Positions 1-11,062 of a stretch of 64,000 nt of DNA are shown here, in pieces. The notes under the pieces were generated by a model. It was not told where the DNA came from, did no database searches, and saw only the letters and a program-made list of their open reading frames with translations. The DNA is from Catonia carolina (Eukaryota; Arthropoda; Insecta; Hemiptera; Achilidae): NCBI GenBank assembly GCA_035578175.1, contig JAQMRL010000006.1, positions 68,516,001 through 68,580,000 of the forward strand. The letters are read 5' to 3'. Position numbers and translations under genes: made by a program. Positions within the stretch are counted from its first letter, which is position 1; every line of letters begins with the position of its first letter.

Positions 1-146
1 TAGACAGTGGTTACCGGTGTAAATATTGATGATTGGGGTTCAATTAACCATACTCTCGGAGTCTGTACAAGATTACTCCTCACTGACGTCACACGCATTA
101 CTCTTATCTCGTTGAGTAATTGCGTTACTTTTTGTTCTAAATAGAA
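1..146 (+). repeat. SINE-B, 3' portion cut by window edge
   Basis: The sequence matches the body and 3' part of the complete SINE-B copies at 36636-36965 and 48390-48717, beginning at the motif GACAGTGGTTACCGG and continuing through the CAATTAACCATACTCTC block. It lacks the tRNA-like head because the window starts here. It carries an internal deletion relative to the complete copies and no clear A tail. Confidence 0.75.
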
Positions 147-485
147 TATAAAGGCTAAAAAAAACTTTAATTAATCTCATTTAAAACTATCTAAGGCTAA
201 GTTTCAAAAATGTTGAGTATTCCGTTGGTGAATTAAAAGTGCTATGCAGATGAAAATTGGACATAGCATTTCTCTTCACAAAATTTATAGGTCTTGAAAT
301 TGATAAATATTCCACCTAACTTAATATTCACTATGAATTACGTAAAATGTCGGAAAATCACCGTTGTTTTTTAACACGTACACAGCAGATTTTTTTTCTT
401 TGTGGTCTATTGTGACTAGTGTAAGACTAACTAAAAATGTTGTTCTAACTTAATTGATCTAAATACTTAATCTTAGAATTTACCA
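147..485. other. AT-rich spacer, no recognised feature
   Basis: No convincing coding frame, repeat family member or RNA gene is visible here. Composition is AT-rich like the general background. Confidence 0.5.
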
Positions 486-1098
486 ACTAATGGGTTTTTT
501 ATTTAGGACACAACCCTGATTATAAGAAGATAGAAGTAATACATCGGTAAATTTTCTGTCCTCCAATCGATATGTTGGCAACAGTGGACTCAAAGCCAAC
601 TACTTATGACAGTTAAAATGTTCCAGTCAAGCATTAGTGTGGTTACAGCAGTCGTTTCGTTATATTGTGTCAGCAATAGTTTCTTTCCAAGGAAGAACCG
701 GGTGTGTTATTAAAAACGCAACCCTATGTTAAGAGCCACAATCTACGTCATATTTTTATTTTCCGTACTTTGCAAATTATTAATTAATCTAAATTGTTAT
801 TTTATAAATGAATAGCAAATTGCAGTGAAAACATTGTATTGTGTATCTTTTTATAATCAGGGCTGCATCCTTAATAAAACACCCGGTTCTTCCTTGGAAA
901 AAAACCATTCCTGACACAATATAACGAAACGACTGCTGTCACCACAATAATGCTTAACTGGGACATTTTAACTGTCTTAGATAGTTGGTTTTGAGTACAC
1001 TGTTGCCAACATACCGATTGGGAAACAGAAAATTTACCGATGTATTACTTCTATCTTCTTATAATCAGGGTTGCGTCCTTAATAAAACACCCGTTAGT
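486..1098. mobile_element. Foldback-like inverted-repeat element, 613 bp
   Basis: Two arms of about 240 bp (486-735 and 851-1098) are reverse complements of each other with scattered mismatches, separated by a ~115 bp AT-rich loop. The outer ends read ACTAATGGGT and, inverted, ACTAACGGGT. Within each arm the module ending in ACCCTGATTATAAGAAG or its variant occurs at the outer end and again, degraded, at the inner end, so four related modules are present. No open frame is present. The structure fits a non-autonomous foldback or long-TIR MITE; the superfamily is not determinable because no clear TSD outside the arms is visible. Confidence 0.7.
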
Positions 1099-2805
1099 AG
1101 TTCTTAGTTTATGATTGATATATTCTAATACACTGCTTATTAACCAAAAACTTAAAAATATATACAAGTAACTATTATTATATAGTAACTGTAGTAACTG
1201 TATTATTATATAGTAACTATCTTATAATAACTATTATTATACAAGTAACTATTAACTACCGACTTAAGAGGGGCAGACCATTTTCATTATTCCATACCTG
1301 CATTACTAACTTTGGTAAATTTTTTGTAGAAACCGTTAAAGCTACAAAGCTGCCCTTTGCCACACCTATCTACAGCACCTTTTTACACATTATACCAGAG
1401 CTTTTTAATTTATCTTTATCCAATCTAAAAATGATTTTCGTTTTCAAAAATTTTCAAATGTAGCCTACATTTTTTAATGAAAAGTCACCTAAAAAATAAA
1501 AAACTCCAACAATTTTGAAATACCTCTGGAGTAAGTACACACGTTAGTACTAAAATGTAGTGTGCAAAATTTCACACTCCTATGTGGGATAGTTTCTGAA
1601 ATAAGTGTAACTAAAGTAAAAAAATACAATATGTGGAAAATGCGGATATAGTAAAAGCATAATACCGCAACAGAAACACCTATTGCTAACTGGAATTAAC
1701 TTCCAAACAAGAGCACATTAATATTTATTTTGCCTTATAACTGATCCTATGGGTTCTAGAAATTATTTTTTTTTATGTGAACGCGATCTCTATAATGTCA
1801 GAGTAGTACGTGATTATGTTAATCCCAATTTACAAGAATAAAAAACGTGAAAAACATATCAAAATAAACACTACGTACACCACCAACATAAAAACATAAA
1901 TTTTTCTCAACATAAAAAAGTAACCTTTGACGTGTTATATATCAGTTTAAATAGGGAAAACGATCTATCAATATGCATGGAAAAATTGACAATTTTTTGT
2001 TTTTATTAAAATCAGACTGCTCTCCTTAATAACTTTCTATTGTTCTTTACAACAGTTCAAATGGTTTCACACGAGAAAGCCATCTATTCAGATCCATTTT
2101 CTCCAGAAGTTGTATAGGTTCGACATTCACGTGATAACGCAGAAATGAATCATATTGTGTTGAGTGAAAAAGGTTGAATAAACAAACGTACTGCTGTGTG
2201 CTTCGCTGAAGATTCTTTTATGGTAGACTTTGAAGATGCTAATTTTATATCTACATTGCAAAACTTTCCACAATAATCCACCTGATCTGAACATATCGTC
2301 GTAGACACAACAAATCTTATAAACCGTAACATTAATAAACATCTAAAATCCGTCAGTAATTTGATTTGTTGTAATTTTGGTAATTATGGGTTAAATTTTT
2401 TTCCACAGGTAGAAATGTTTTCTTCAATGCTATTTTATCGTAAAATTCGGATTGATGCAGCTGGATTCTTTGATGTCGAACTAAGAATGTTAGCGTCTGT
2501 AAGTATTTAAATTTTTAACAGGTTTGTGTAAAGATTTCTTTACCTGTTGTCTCCTCCATTAAAGTTGACACTCGTCTTGGCAGTAATTATTTTGACGTTG
2601 AAGCTTTTAATAAACCAATTAATCTGCACTTGAACCAAGTTCTCAAATGTTTTGCCAGGATATACGTATTCCCATAATCTCTTTTGCACATAATTTTATT
2701 TTGAATTATAACGTGAAGTAATCTACAAAATTATTTCCTATCATCTCTAATCCAAGTAATGCTAGTTTCGTATTTTTATAGTTCTACATCGGTTTTTTCC
2801 TTCTT
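1099..2805. other. AT-rich spacer with TA/TAA-type simple repeat
   Basis: The only structure I can see is a low-complexity stretch at about 1143-1256 built from repeated CTATTATTATA and AGTAACT units. The rest is AT-rich without a supportable gene. Short open frames near 2127-2342 on the minus strand have no family resemblance and are not called. Confidence 0.5.
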
Positions 2806-2814
2806 CATTATTAT

Positions 2815-3206
2815 ATTGTTGTTTAGGTCAACAGCCGAAAGGCTGGTTTGAACCTCTAGAGGTTTTACTAAGTAAAACGAGGAGTGAGGTGGTTTACCAT
2901 TGCCTTCCTCACTGAGTGGAAAAGTACGCTTATCAGCATGCCGGGCCCTCTGAAAAGCACATATTTTCCACTCTGTAAATGACAACTTCACTTCATTCAC
3001 CACAGGGTCTGGCTGTACAATGAAATTCATTACTTTCAGAGGAGATAACTCTGATTAGTGTCTTTTACACCTCTACCTCTTCTGTTCTTAAATGATTCAG
3101 TCATTTAATTGACTGACCATGTGATAAGAAACAGAACTATTTATTTTAGCCCTGCAACGAACAGATTGAGTGTAAATAATTTGACACTCCACTTGTCTGT
3201 TATGGG
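2815..3206 (-). mobile_element. SINE-A, complete copy (392 bp)
   Basis: This is a full unit of the ~393 bp SINE-A family. It is flanked by the 9-bp direct repeat CATTATTAT at 2806-2814 and 3207-3215. In sense orientation (minus strand here) it starts TGCCCATAACAGACAAG-like and ends in GACCTAAACAACAA, a short CAA-type tail. The same unit recurs at 35131, 47310, 53132 and 63253 in this orientation. TSDs of variable length and a simple-repeat tail are typical of retroposition. The short peptides that can be translated from it are not genes. Confidence 0.8.
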
Positions 3207-3354
3207 CATTATTATGAGAACATTCATTTATGACACGATTCATCCAGCTCAAACTCAAAATCCTTAGATACGTTTCGATTTTGAAAGCCTCCTATATGTC
3301 AGTAATGTTCTTTTTTAAAGTCATGGCCTTCTTACATTAAGACTTTGAGAACGC

Positions 3355-3450
3355 CGCTTTCGTGGCGCAGTGGTTTAGACCGTTAGAATACGGTGGACTA
3401 CAAACTTAAGAAGTCCCTGTTCATTTAGTTCATGGTGAGGATTTTAAAAA
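3355..3450 (+). repeat. Possible degraded tRNA-derived SINE head
   Basis: The stretch contains GTGGCGCAGTGGTTTAGA, which resembles a polymerase III A box and tRNA D arm, followed about 45 bp later by a weak B-box-like GTTCATTTAGTTC. No clear tail or TSD was found, so this is only a candidate. Confidence 0.3.
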
Positions 3451-3654
3451 ATCGCTCATCAGAGACCAATTTGGTAATGTTCATTCCCTACATGGGTTTA
3501 AATAATTAATTTGTTTAGTTACAGTGAAATTAGAACTATCATAATAATACTTGTATTACTCGTTTAAATTTCTTCTTTGACTTCTTAGAAGCGTGAATTT
3601 TTCTTTCCATTTTCACTTCATAATTCATCTTTTATTTCAATTTTATTCCATTAA

Positions 3655-4456
3655 AAATTGGCGTGAAGCACTCATATAACTTTCTCTTGTCAAAGTAAAT
3701 AATCAAAAATAAAGGCTAAACTATGTTTAATTGTGAGTCAAAAATATAAAACGAAAAACATAGCCTAATTTTTTTGGTGTAATTGTGTAATCAAGAGTGA
3801 ATGACGCTAAATGAAAATCAACCTCTTTTAATTTTTTTATGAAGATAATATTTATGGAAAATCACTACCCGAGATCAAATCCCACGGAGAAATCACTTAT
3901 TGATTCTAAACTAAGCTCTGAGGAAAAAATCCTGAAAATAAAATTTCTGGGTGCTTTAATTTTACATTTTTGCCCAAAATCCATATTAAGGCTGCAATCT
4001 TAAAAACAAAGTACTACGAAAGCACAGCGCTCCACGAATTTCAGCAAAAACACCACTTACCCTTTATTTTAAAGTGCAAACTTAAGTACGAGTAAATGAA
4101 ACGATCTTAAATAAATTTGTAGGAGCCATTTTTAAGAAAATTGCAAAAAGTTAAAAAGTTCACGATTAAACTTCCGGTAAACCGATTTTGGCGAAAATGT
4201 TGATGTCTAATTTTTCTATTGTACCTAACATAGTTTTCAAGTTTCACCTACATACGATATTTTGTTCTTCAGATATATTATTCACACACGTGCGCGCGCA
4301 CACACACCAGAAACAAGTGCAAACACATAGGCCTACATATAAACACGCGTGCGCGTACCAACACGCAAGCATGCACACGCTTATCCACGTGCACTTACAC
4401 GCTCTCTCACTCAACACTCTCACTTGACACAAAATTCACTCACACTCGCGCGCGCG

Positions 4457-4501
<45 letters not shown>

Positions 4502-4650
4502 ATATTTTAATCGATTAAAACGGTAAAATTGTGTGATTTGGGTTCAGGAGATCTGAAAAATTGTATTTCCATTGGAAACTTAATTAAAAAAATCAACATG
4601 AAAATAACTTTTCTTCCCTTTATTTTATATAGAGCAGGGTAAAGTAAAAA
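3655..4650 (-). mobile_element. H element (Helentron/HINE-like), old copy
   Basis: An antisense H copy: the 5' subterminal repeat ACTTTCTCTTGTC at about 3680 and the opposite end near 4645 (CAGGGTAAAGTA) match the termini of better copies at 16171-17111 and 54759-55695. The core holds a mixed CA/CG microsatellite at about 4275-4500. The copy is strongly diverged. Open frames across the CACA tract are low-complexity artefacts. Confidence 0.7.
4284..4500. repeat. CA/CG microsatellite inside H copy
   Basis: Imperfect CA-rich sequence passes into a pure (CG)n run at about 4446-4464 and then (CA)n to about 4493. It occupies the same position as the CA/GT core of other H copies. Confidence 0.85.
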
Positions 4651-5225
4651 AAATGTATACTATTCATGTTTTAGAGCTGAACCTGAGTCCAATTTAAAAT
4701 TTAATGTGGGTTTCTTTTGGCTGGATTGCCTTGAAGGGCAAACAATTTATTGACGAAACTAGCAATTTTAAAATAACTTAATAATTTATTTTAAAAACAA
4801 TTGTTTTAATCTTCTTATGAAAGTTTTAATACATTCACTATAACATATTTCCCAGAAATACTTAAATAAACTTCCAGTAAACTTTTGCAAGTGGAACACA
4901 CGTTGTTATAACTTTTCCATTTCGCTGGATATAAGTTAAGTAAGTTATAAAATTATTATTTATTGAACTAGACTGCTGGACAAAGCATCAGGAAAAGCTG
5001 CTTAGATTATTTGCACTAACTATAAGGTCAAGTTCTTTAACAAACAAGGGTACAAAATACAATTTATGTCAGTTCCAATTGTACGTAAAGTAAAATAATT
5101 TCACACTAGATTTAAGATCATATCTTAAGTGTTTCTGTACTTCCTGAGCATTATCTATATTATTATTATTATTAAAATCCTAAAGTATCTTCAAACTCTA
5201 GTAAGTTCACTGTGGTTTAAGATAA
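4651..5225. other. AT-rich spacer, no recognised feature
   Basis: No gene or repeat family assignment is supported in this interval, apart from a short TAT/ATT run near 5160. Confidence 0.45.
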
Positions 5226-5506
5226 GGGTAGCATTACTACCTCCATCCTAATTGAAACATTCAGAAATGCTTCTGGTAATATTCAGTGCTGTGAATCTTT
5301 CTTACAACATCACCTAAATTTAGTAGACAATTGGCTAAAGGACTGGAAAATCAAGGTGAATCCGGCGAAATCTGTTCACGTTGCATTCACTCTAAATAAA
5401 CAACCGGTGCCGTCGCTGTTCTTAATTAATGCACTTATCCCGAAAAACTCTACTGTTCGCTATCTTGGACTTCATTTCGATCAACGTATGACCTGGAAAC
5501 ACCACA
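5226..5506 (+). pseudogene. Jockey-like LINE ORF2 fragment, part 1 (split by PB1)
   Basis: Translation gives residues typical of the region after the FADD motif of jockey-clade reverse transcriptases: NLVDNWLKDWKIKVNPAKS, then STVRYLGLHFDQRMTWKHH. The frame is open from about 5230 to 5506 and is then interrupted by a TTAA element. The continuation resumes at 6489 in the same orientation with VKTKRLQLNLRLKQLY, which is the expected next segment of such proteins. The endonuclease and the catalytic RT motifs upstream are missing, so it is a 5'-truncated dead copy. Family-level identification is firm; the exact clade is an inference. Confidence 0.8.
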
Positions 5507-6484
5507 CACTTATATGGAAACATCGGTCTCACAGGCACTAAGGGTGATTTGTTTACATAATACTGGGTTCCCTGAGCTAGAATTGGTGCTGACCGTCATA
5601 GTAGCTTCCTCCCTCATTCCTATCTACTTCATAGTGAAATATGGTTCAGTTCACGTGAATCTTTGCGGAAGTGTAAATCGTTCTTAAAAATCATACCGGT
5701 CTGTGATACCGCGTGTTTCTTTTTGTGTATTTCATGTAGCGGTCTGTGGAACCGTGTGTTTCCCTTACTGTATTTAACGGTCTGTAAGACTGGTGTTTCC
5801 TTTACGGGTTTATATTTTAATTATTTGTATATATTTTAATTATTTTTTTTATTATTTAATTGTAAATTTCTGAAATGGCTCGACCACTTAGTACAAGCGA
5901 TCCCGACTATGGTGACAGAATTCGTAGATTATTGGAAAATGATGACAGTGAATCGGAAGGTTCTATTTGTGATGAAATTGATGACTCGGATGTATCACTT
6001 GCAAGAAAGCTAATTGCCTAGAATGCAGTAGAAAACTGTGTCTTGATTATACAAAAAACAAATGTCAGTAAAATAAAAACCCTAATATGTAAGTAGTCAC
6101 TTTTAAATTATGTTTCTTTTATACAAATTTTTGCTTTTTTTAAATTTAAGTATGTAATTAAATATGTATTAAAATAATACATTTAACCTGAGTGAAAAAA
6201 AACATTATACCCTAAGTATGTTATCAATTTTAAAAATTAAGTCGTAAATACCATAAATAATTTGGCTTTTTTAATTTATTTAAACAATTGTTTTTCGATA
6301 ACCGGATCTTACACCAATGTGAATTAAATCATTATACTATAGTAAAATAAAATAATTTTTGTTAAACAGATCTAGTTGAGTTTCTTTGCCTTTGATTCCC
6401 AAATAAATTGCCAAAAATGAAATGGCGGTCTGTCAGACCGGGTGTTTCTATTAACGTTATAAAAAACATGTTTCCATATAAGTG
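5507..6484 (+). mobile_element. PB1, piggyBac-like internally deleted element, 978 bp
   Basis: Terminal inverted repeats start CACTTATATGGAAACAT at both ends (5507 on the left, 6484 inverted on the right). TTAA lies directly outside the right end (6485-6488); at the left only its final A remains, as if four bases were lost. Copies of a palindromic motif of the form GGTCTGTNAGACC followed by a GTGTTTC-type stretch are repeated near both ends (for example near 5697, 5741, 5786 and 6427). A 48-residue acidic reading frame at 5875-6021 resembles a piggyBac transposase N-terminus. The element interrupts a LINE reading frame at 5506/6489. Confidence 0.75.
5875..6021 (+). pseudogene. Remnant of piggyBac-like transposase N-terminus
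   Basis: The frame starts with a clear ATG and gives 48 residues before TAG. It begins MARPLSTSDPDYGDRIRRLL and continues with an acidic tract (ENDDSESEGS, DEIDDSD). An Asp/Glu/Ser-rich N-terminus preceding the catalytic domain is common in piggyBac transposases. The catalytic DDD domain, about 400 residues more in intact members, is absent; the AT-rich sequence to 6484 does not encode it. The host element has matching inverted repeats and a TTAA flank, supporting the family. It is most likely a leftover of an internal deletion. The alternative, an unrelated short frame, is less likely given the context. Confidence 0.5.
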
Positions 6485-6488
6485 TTAA

Positions 6489-7196
6489 GACAAAACGGCT
6501 TCAACTAAACTTACGTTTGAAACAACTATACAGGTTTGTTCACTCTAAACCACCCATACGATTCAAACAGAAATTATTACTCTACAATTCTCTTTTAAAA
6601 CCTATCTGGATGTACGGTATTCAAATTTTTGGTTGCGCAAAGCTAAGTAATTTAAAAACTATTCAAGCATTCCAGTCTAATTTTCTCCGTATAATTACCG
6701 GTTCACCATACTATGTTTAAAATTATACACTACACACCGTTTTAAAAACATCACTCATTTGCGACATCGTCAAAAATAGTCATATTAAATTCTACTCAAA
6801 ACTACCAATCCTTAATAATTCGCTTATCTGTGATATGGAAAATCCGCCAGGCTTCATTAGACAATTAAAAAAAAAGTAGGGCAGAGGTCTTCTTTAATTC
6901 TTTCTGCATGTTTATGTCGAAAAAGATAAAATAATTTGAAATATTAAATGTAAGTTTTGTTTTGTTTTAAATATGTTTTATTACTATTGGTAGGCTAATA
7001 ACTTTTCTATGACAATATGGATTTTTTTGTTTTTCTTTTTATACTTTTGTATATTTTACGTTCATTGTTATTCCAAATTTAGCATTGCTGAACGTTGAAT
7101 TTTATAACATGTCTGTTCTTGTTATTTGTAATTTAATATCATTGTTTTCTCTTTCTTGGTTGTTCTATAAAGATTCAAAATAAAGGATAAAAAAAA
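6489..7196 (+). pseudogene. Jockey-like LINE ORF2 C-terminus and 3' UTR, part 2
   Basis: This continues the LINE interrupted by PB1. An open frame from 6489 to 6720 contains LLYNSLLKPIWMYGIQIFG and FQSNFLRIITGSPYYV, the standard C-terminal region of jockey-type ORF2. A TAA at 6718-6720 breaks it. The same frame continues to about 6885 with a short basic end (RQLKKK then GRGLL), matching the usual RLKRKW-RDLL terminus. A 3' untranslated stretch follows and ends in AATAAAGGATAAAAAAAAG at about 7178-7196, resembling a polyadenylated LINE tail. Confidence 0.8.
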
Positions 7197-7447
7197 GAAT
7201 ACATGGTTAGAATGATAGTTACAAGAATTTATGTAAAGCCTAGACATTGCATTTATTCAGCAAGTGTTTATTAAAGTAGGAAGAGACAATTTTTTTCCTT
7301 TCTTATAGAACCAAATTTAGATCACCTGAGGTGACTTTAAACATTATTTCTAGAAGCTCTTTTTACAGATAACATTCTCAAAATTTATTAACTTTATGCT
7401 TTTCTTTTTTTTTTCTATCCACCTGGTGTTGTAATTTTTTCTCTTAA

Positions 7448-8207
7448 GGGGAGACTGTACTTTGTACCCCGCCAATGTTAAATTTGCTATTTTTAGATTA
7501 ATTTTTCATAAGATTGGTGAAATATAGAAATTTAAACTTTACACACTTATAGTTGTAGGGTGGTTTTAGCTACTGACATTTTTTCAATTTAATCTGTTGG
7601 ACTATAAAGTTTTCAAAAGAAAAACGAATAAAAAACATTTTTGCAAGTTTTTCTAAGTTTTTTACATAAACTACTAATTTTTTGAGCTTCTGAGAAAGTA
7701 AAAACAATGTCGGTAAATGTGCATGTACATGGTAATTAACTGGTAAAAATTACAGCCTGGTAGGTTAAATGGTTTCTGATTAAAACCTACCTAAGTGTTA
7801 AAAACTTAAATATACGCGAAAAGGCACAAGTAAAAAACAAAATGTACAGAAACAAGTTTAATTTCCCATTAACAGTTGGTTAGAAAGCTGTACTAATAAC
7901 GGATAATATAAAAAATAGTGAAACAGATATTAAAAATAATAAATAAAATTCTTTTTGCACTAAAATGAGCAATACAAAAATATGAAATAAATGTTTTTGG
8001 TGACATGTTAATTTTTTAGGATAAACCTGATAAAAACAAATTTTTTTCATTAAAATAATATTTTTGTCGTAATTTAATGTTTTTGTGCCTAACTATTATA
8101 TACTATTACTATTATGTACTTTTATATTTTTTGTGTCTAAACTATTGAAAAACGTAAAAAAAACCAAAAATCAAAATTTTTAGTCAAAACAATCATACAG
8201 TCTCCCC
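7448..8207. mobile_element. PB2 copy 1, TTAA-flanked MITE, 760 bp
   Basis: Flanking TTAA tetranucleotides lie at 7444-7447 and 8208-8211. Inside them the ends are GGGGAGACTGTACTTTG on the left and CATACAGTCTCCCC on the right, i.e. a 12-bp inverted repeat with the left end extended. There is no transposase frame. TTAA target duplication with short inverted repeats is the hallmark of piggyBac-type non-autonomous elements. A second, expanded copy is at 26147-27493. Confidence 0.8.
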
Positions 8208-8399
8208 TTAAAGTCCATAATTGGTTCGGTTCATTAAGCTTTCTCAGTTTATTCCGGTTTTCTCAATATTCTTTCTGACTTCTTTGAACAATATCTTAGG
8301 CCTGTTGTTTAGTGTCTAAAAATTATTTTGTGAACCGTTTATCATCAAATCTATATTCGTGTTTGTAAAATTTTATTTATTTTTTTCTAAATTTTTTCA

Positions 8400-9005
8400 T
8401 TAATCGTCCATTTTCCTTCTAAAGGTTTTCTCGACCTCGTAACCTATATTGTCCGTATACTATCTTCAAACCCATTATTTTGCACACGATCTTTCACCCA
8501 GATTTCTCTGATTATCGTAGACTAGCCTTCTCGATCATTTTAAGTCATTTACTCGCGTACACTATCACACACACGCGCGCGCACAAGTTTTTCAGAGTAT
8601 TATAATGTCTACAATATAATTAATGAACCATATAACATTATAAATTATTATAATCTTGGCTTGTCCTGAGAGTGCTTCTTCTTATACAAATTGTGATTTT
8701 CACGGAGTGCACTGGCCATCTTTCCTGGCTGCTGTCTTTTGCTTCCTTTTTGCTGGTCTCTATTACTTTCCTGAGGTACTTGAAGCTATCAACTTTCCCA
8801 ATGTTTTTGTATTATGTCTTCAAGTGACGTGGGGCTATATTAATATTCGTTATATATTTCGTTTTTCGAAAGAAATCTGTAGTCTAGCTTTTTTCTTATT
8901 TCCTTTAAAATTTTGATTTTAATTCTATTACTGTTTCGAGTTTCTAGAAACGATTGCTAAATCATCAGCAAAAGCAAGACACATTATCTTTATGCTGTTC
9001 TTTAA
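8400..9005 (-). pseudogene. Non-LTR reverse transcriptase debris (FADD motif)
   Basis: On the minus strand the segment at 8945-9003 reads KIMCLAFADDLAIVSRN, carrying the FADD catalytic motif of a non-LTR reverse transcriptase. Further along the minus strand come VDSFKYLRKVIE (about 8760-8800) and KIMGLKIVYGQYRLRGRE (about 8405-8475), matching the post-catalytic and C-terminal regions of RTE-like ORFs. Frames are broken repeatedly. The long plus-strand frame over the same DNA (8656-8916) is antisense to this and not a gene. Clade assignment is uncertain. Confidence 0.65.
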
Positions 9006-9260
9006 TGCTGCAATGTTTACTTATTTTAACCTTTTATTGGCAGGTTTCACTTAACATTCCTGAATAACTTCCTCCAGTACACAGTTAAAATGAACAGTTG
9101 ATAATCCATCATTCTGTTTAGGAAAAGGTGTTTTACGTTTCAGATTATAGGATTTATTTCTTAAGTACGTTTTCTAAATACGAAGTTTTAATATTAAGTT
9201 ATGTTCTTTTTTATTTTTGGAGCCTGTCACAATACAACACTGAATATTTTTTAAAGATAT

Positions 9261-9640
9261 CAGTCAAAAAAACTTAGAGCAATAACAAATGAACCTTTTT
9301 ACGTAACCAATCATACCCTTCACAAAGACCTGGAAATACCAACGATTTGAGACATTGTAAACGCAACATACAACTCATTACACACGAAGACAATTGACCA
9401 CATAAATCTAAAAACATTTCAATTTAACTTGTCATGCCTGTGTTATTTCATAAAAACAAAATATCATTTCATATAAAATATTCATCCATCATAGTTTCCA
9501 AATTATTATCATTGAAAAATATTGGCACCACATTCCTTGCAAAATTTCACTCCGAAATCGGTCACTGGATCGATTCTCATTCACGTCACATTCCCGCCTT
9601 TCCTCATTCATTCCATCTCATTTACTAGTTGTGCTTTTAA
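9261..9640 (+). pseudogene. Jockey-like LINE C-terminal fragment and 3' UTR
   Basis: Translation from 9261 gives QSKKLRAITNEPFYVTNHTL and HKDLEIPTI, then a TGA at 9348-9350, then DIVNATYNSLHTKTIDHIN. This is the C-terminal region of a jockey-clade ORF2. The remainder to about 9640 is shared, in reverse orientation, with 31690-32165, so both are copies of one LINE family distinct from J1. The upstream RT is missing because of 5' truncation. Confidence 0.75.
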
Positions 9641-10282
9641 AAAATGTATAGTTGTAAATAAAAAGTTAAAGCCAAAAAAGTTTTGTTCTAAAATTCAGAA
9701 CATGTAATAAAGTAATGTTGTTATTGTTTACTGAAAATTAAAAATATCACAACCTCATTCAAGAATACTGATTTACAGATATTTCACAGTCTTCTTGACC
9801 AAGTCAGTATAATAGATCAAGTATGTTACGTCTTTTGAGTCTATCAGAACCGATGTTGTTGATGTCTGAAAGTTTAGACATAAATAATTTAGATGGCCAT
9901 GAACTCTTCTTTGATATCGTTCATTGAAAATTGTTATTTTCTGTTTCAAAATATTAAAAAATATATTTTTTCCATTGCCAAGCCCTATGGATTTTTTCTC
10001 TTTGCGATACGTCAAATGCAGTGTGTATTCACGTTTCTATCACTGTCTTACTACAATTATTGTTTACCATCCTGCTATTTCCTCCCGCTTTTCTTCTTAA
10101 ACAAATTTTTCCTCGTAATCTAACGGCTTGACTTGGAGGGGAGATTAGGACGCAACTTAAAAAAATATTGTATTAAATTTTGGTAAAAAAAATACGGGAA
10201 TAGTCTGCTACCAAACAGAACATAAAACATTAAAAATGTATAAAAGTAACTTTTGAGAAGCTTCGAAACCTTTACAACCACC
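9641..10282. other. Spacer without recognised feature
   Basis: Two overlapping opposite-strand open frames exist around 9773-10123 but neither resembles a known family, and their composition is that of the AT-rich background. I call no gene. Confidence 0.4.
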
Positions 10283-10286
10283 TTAA

Positions 10287-10839
10287 CCCTTTATAGGTCT
10301 TTGGTAAGTATACTTACCACTGCCAAAAGTGTCAATTTTTTAAAGAATAAGCTATGCAGTTGAAACCTATTGACATTTTATGGTTTTATAGATGCTCTCT
10401 AGTAAGTAGGCTATTCACATTTTGAAATTAGTGCGCAGCGACCATTTAGTTCATGAGTTACACAAATGTGGTAAGGATTAATACCAGCGTAAGCAACCGT
10501 GTTGTTTTATTGTTACTTTTTGACAGTGCTTCGAAAATTCGATTTTTTTACGGGAAACCAAGCATCCATGCTAATATAAAGTTGAGATAAGTTGTTATTT
10601 TACACATTTTTCTGTTATAAAGGACTACAAGTTGTTTTAATAAGCATTCTTACCACTAAACATTATGTGATTCCCATATCAATAAACTTTTCTTGATAAG
10701 TATACTTACCAGGGCTTATCATAAAAAAAGAAATATCATACTGTTCTGGCACTAGAAATACATTATTCAAGTCCCTATAAAACAAAATTTAACATTTTTC
10801 AAGATGTATAAATCCCCTGTAGTACTGCCCTATAAAGGG
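10287..10839. mobile_element. PB3, TTAA-flanked MITE, 553 bp
   Basis: TTAA at 10283-10286 and 10840-10843 flank perfect 11-bp inverted ends CCCTTTATAGG and CCTATAAAGGG. Subterminally a palindromic GGTAAGTATACTTACC occurs near the left end (about 10303-10318) and a related GATAAGTATACTTACC near 10695-10710. No coding capacity. The end sequence differs from PB1 and PB2, so it is a separate piggyBac-like family. Confidence 0.8.
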
Positions 10840-10859
10840 TTAAATACCTTACCATTTTC

Positions 10860-10999
10860 ACTTTCACATACCCTTAATGAATATACAGGGAAGGAAAGTA
10901 CCTATTGTTTTCCTTTTTATATTTAGAATTACCGGAAATTCCCGTTTTTAGCCCTCCTGAATAAAAATCATGTTTTTAGCAGTTGGACTGCGCGCGCGC

Positions 11000-11062
<63 letters not shown>

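Noticed and set aside
486..1098. LTR pair of a short retroelement
   Set aside because: The long repeats are inverted, not direct, so this is not an LTR element.
2776..3030. 84-residue minus-strand frame, also seen at 63294-63506
   Set aside because: The same peptide appears wherever SINE-A is present and is broken in most copies; not a gene.
8656..8916. 86-residue hydrophobic open frame
   Set aside because: It is the antisense of reverse-transcriptase debris whose FADD and KYL motifs are on the minus strand.
9773..10123. Opposite-strand 80- and 76-residue frames
   Set aside because: No resemblance to any family, AT-rich composition, and mutually overlapping.
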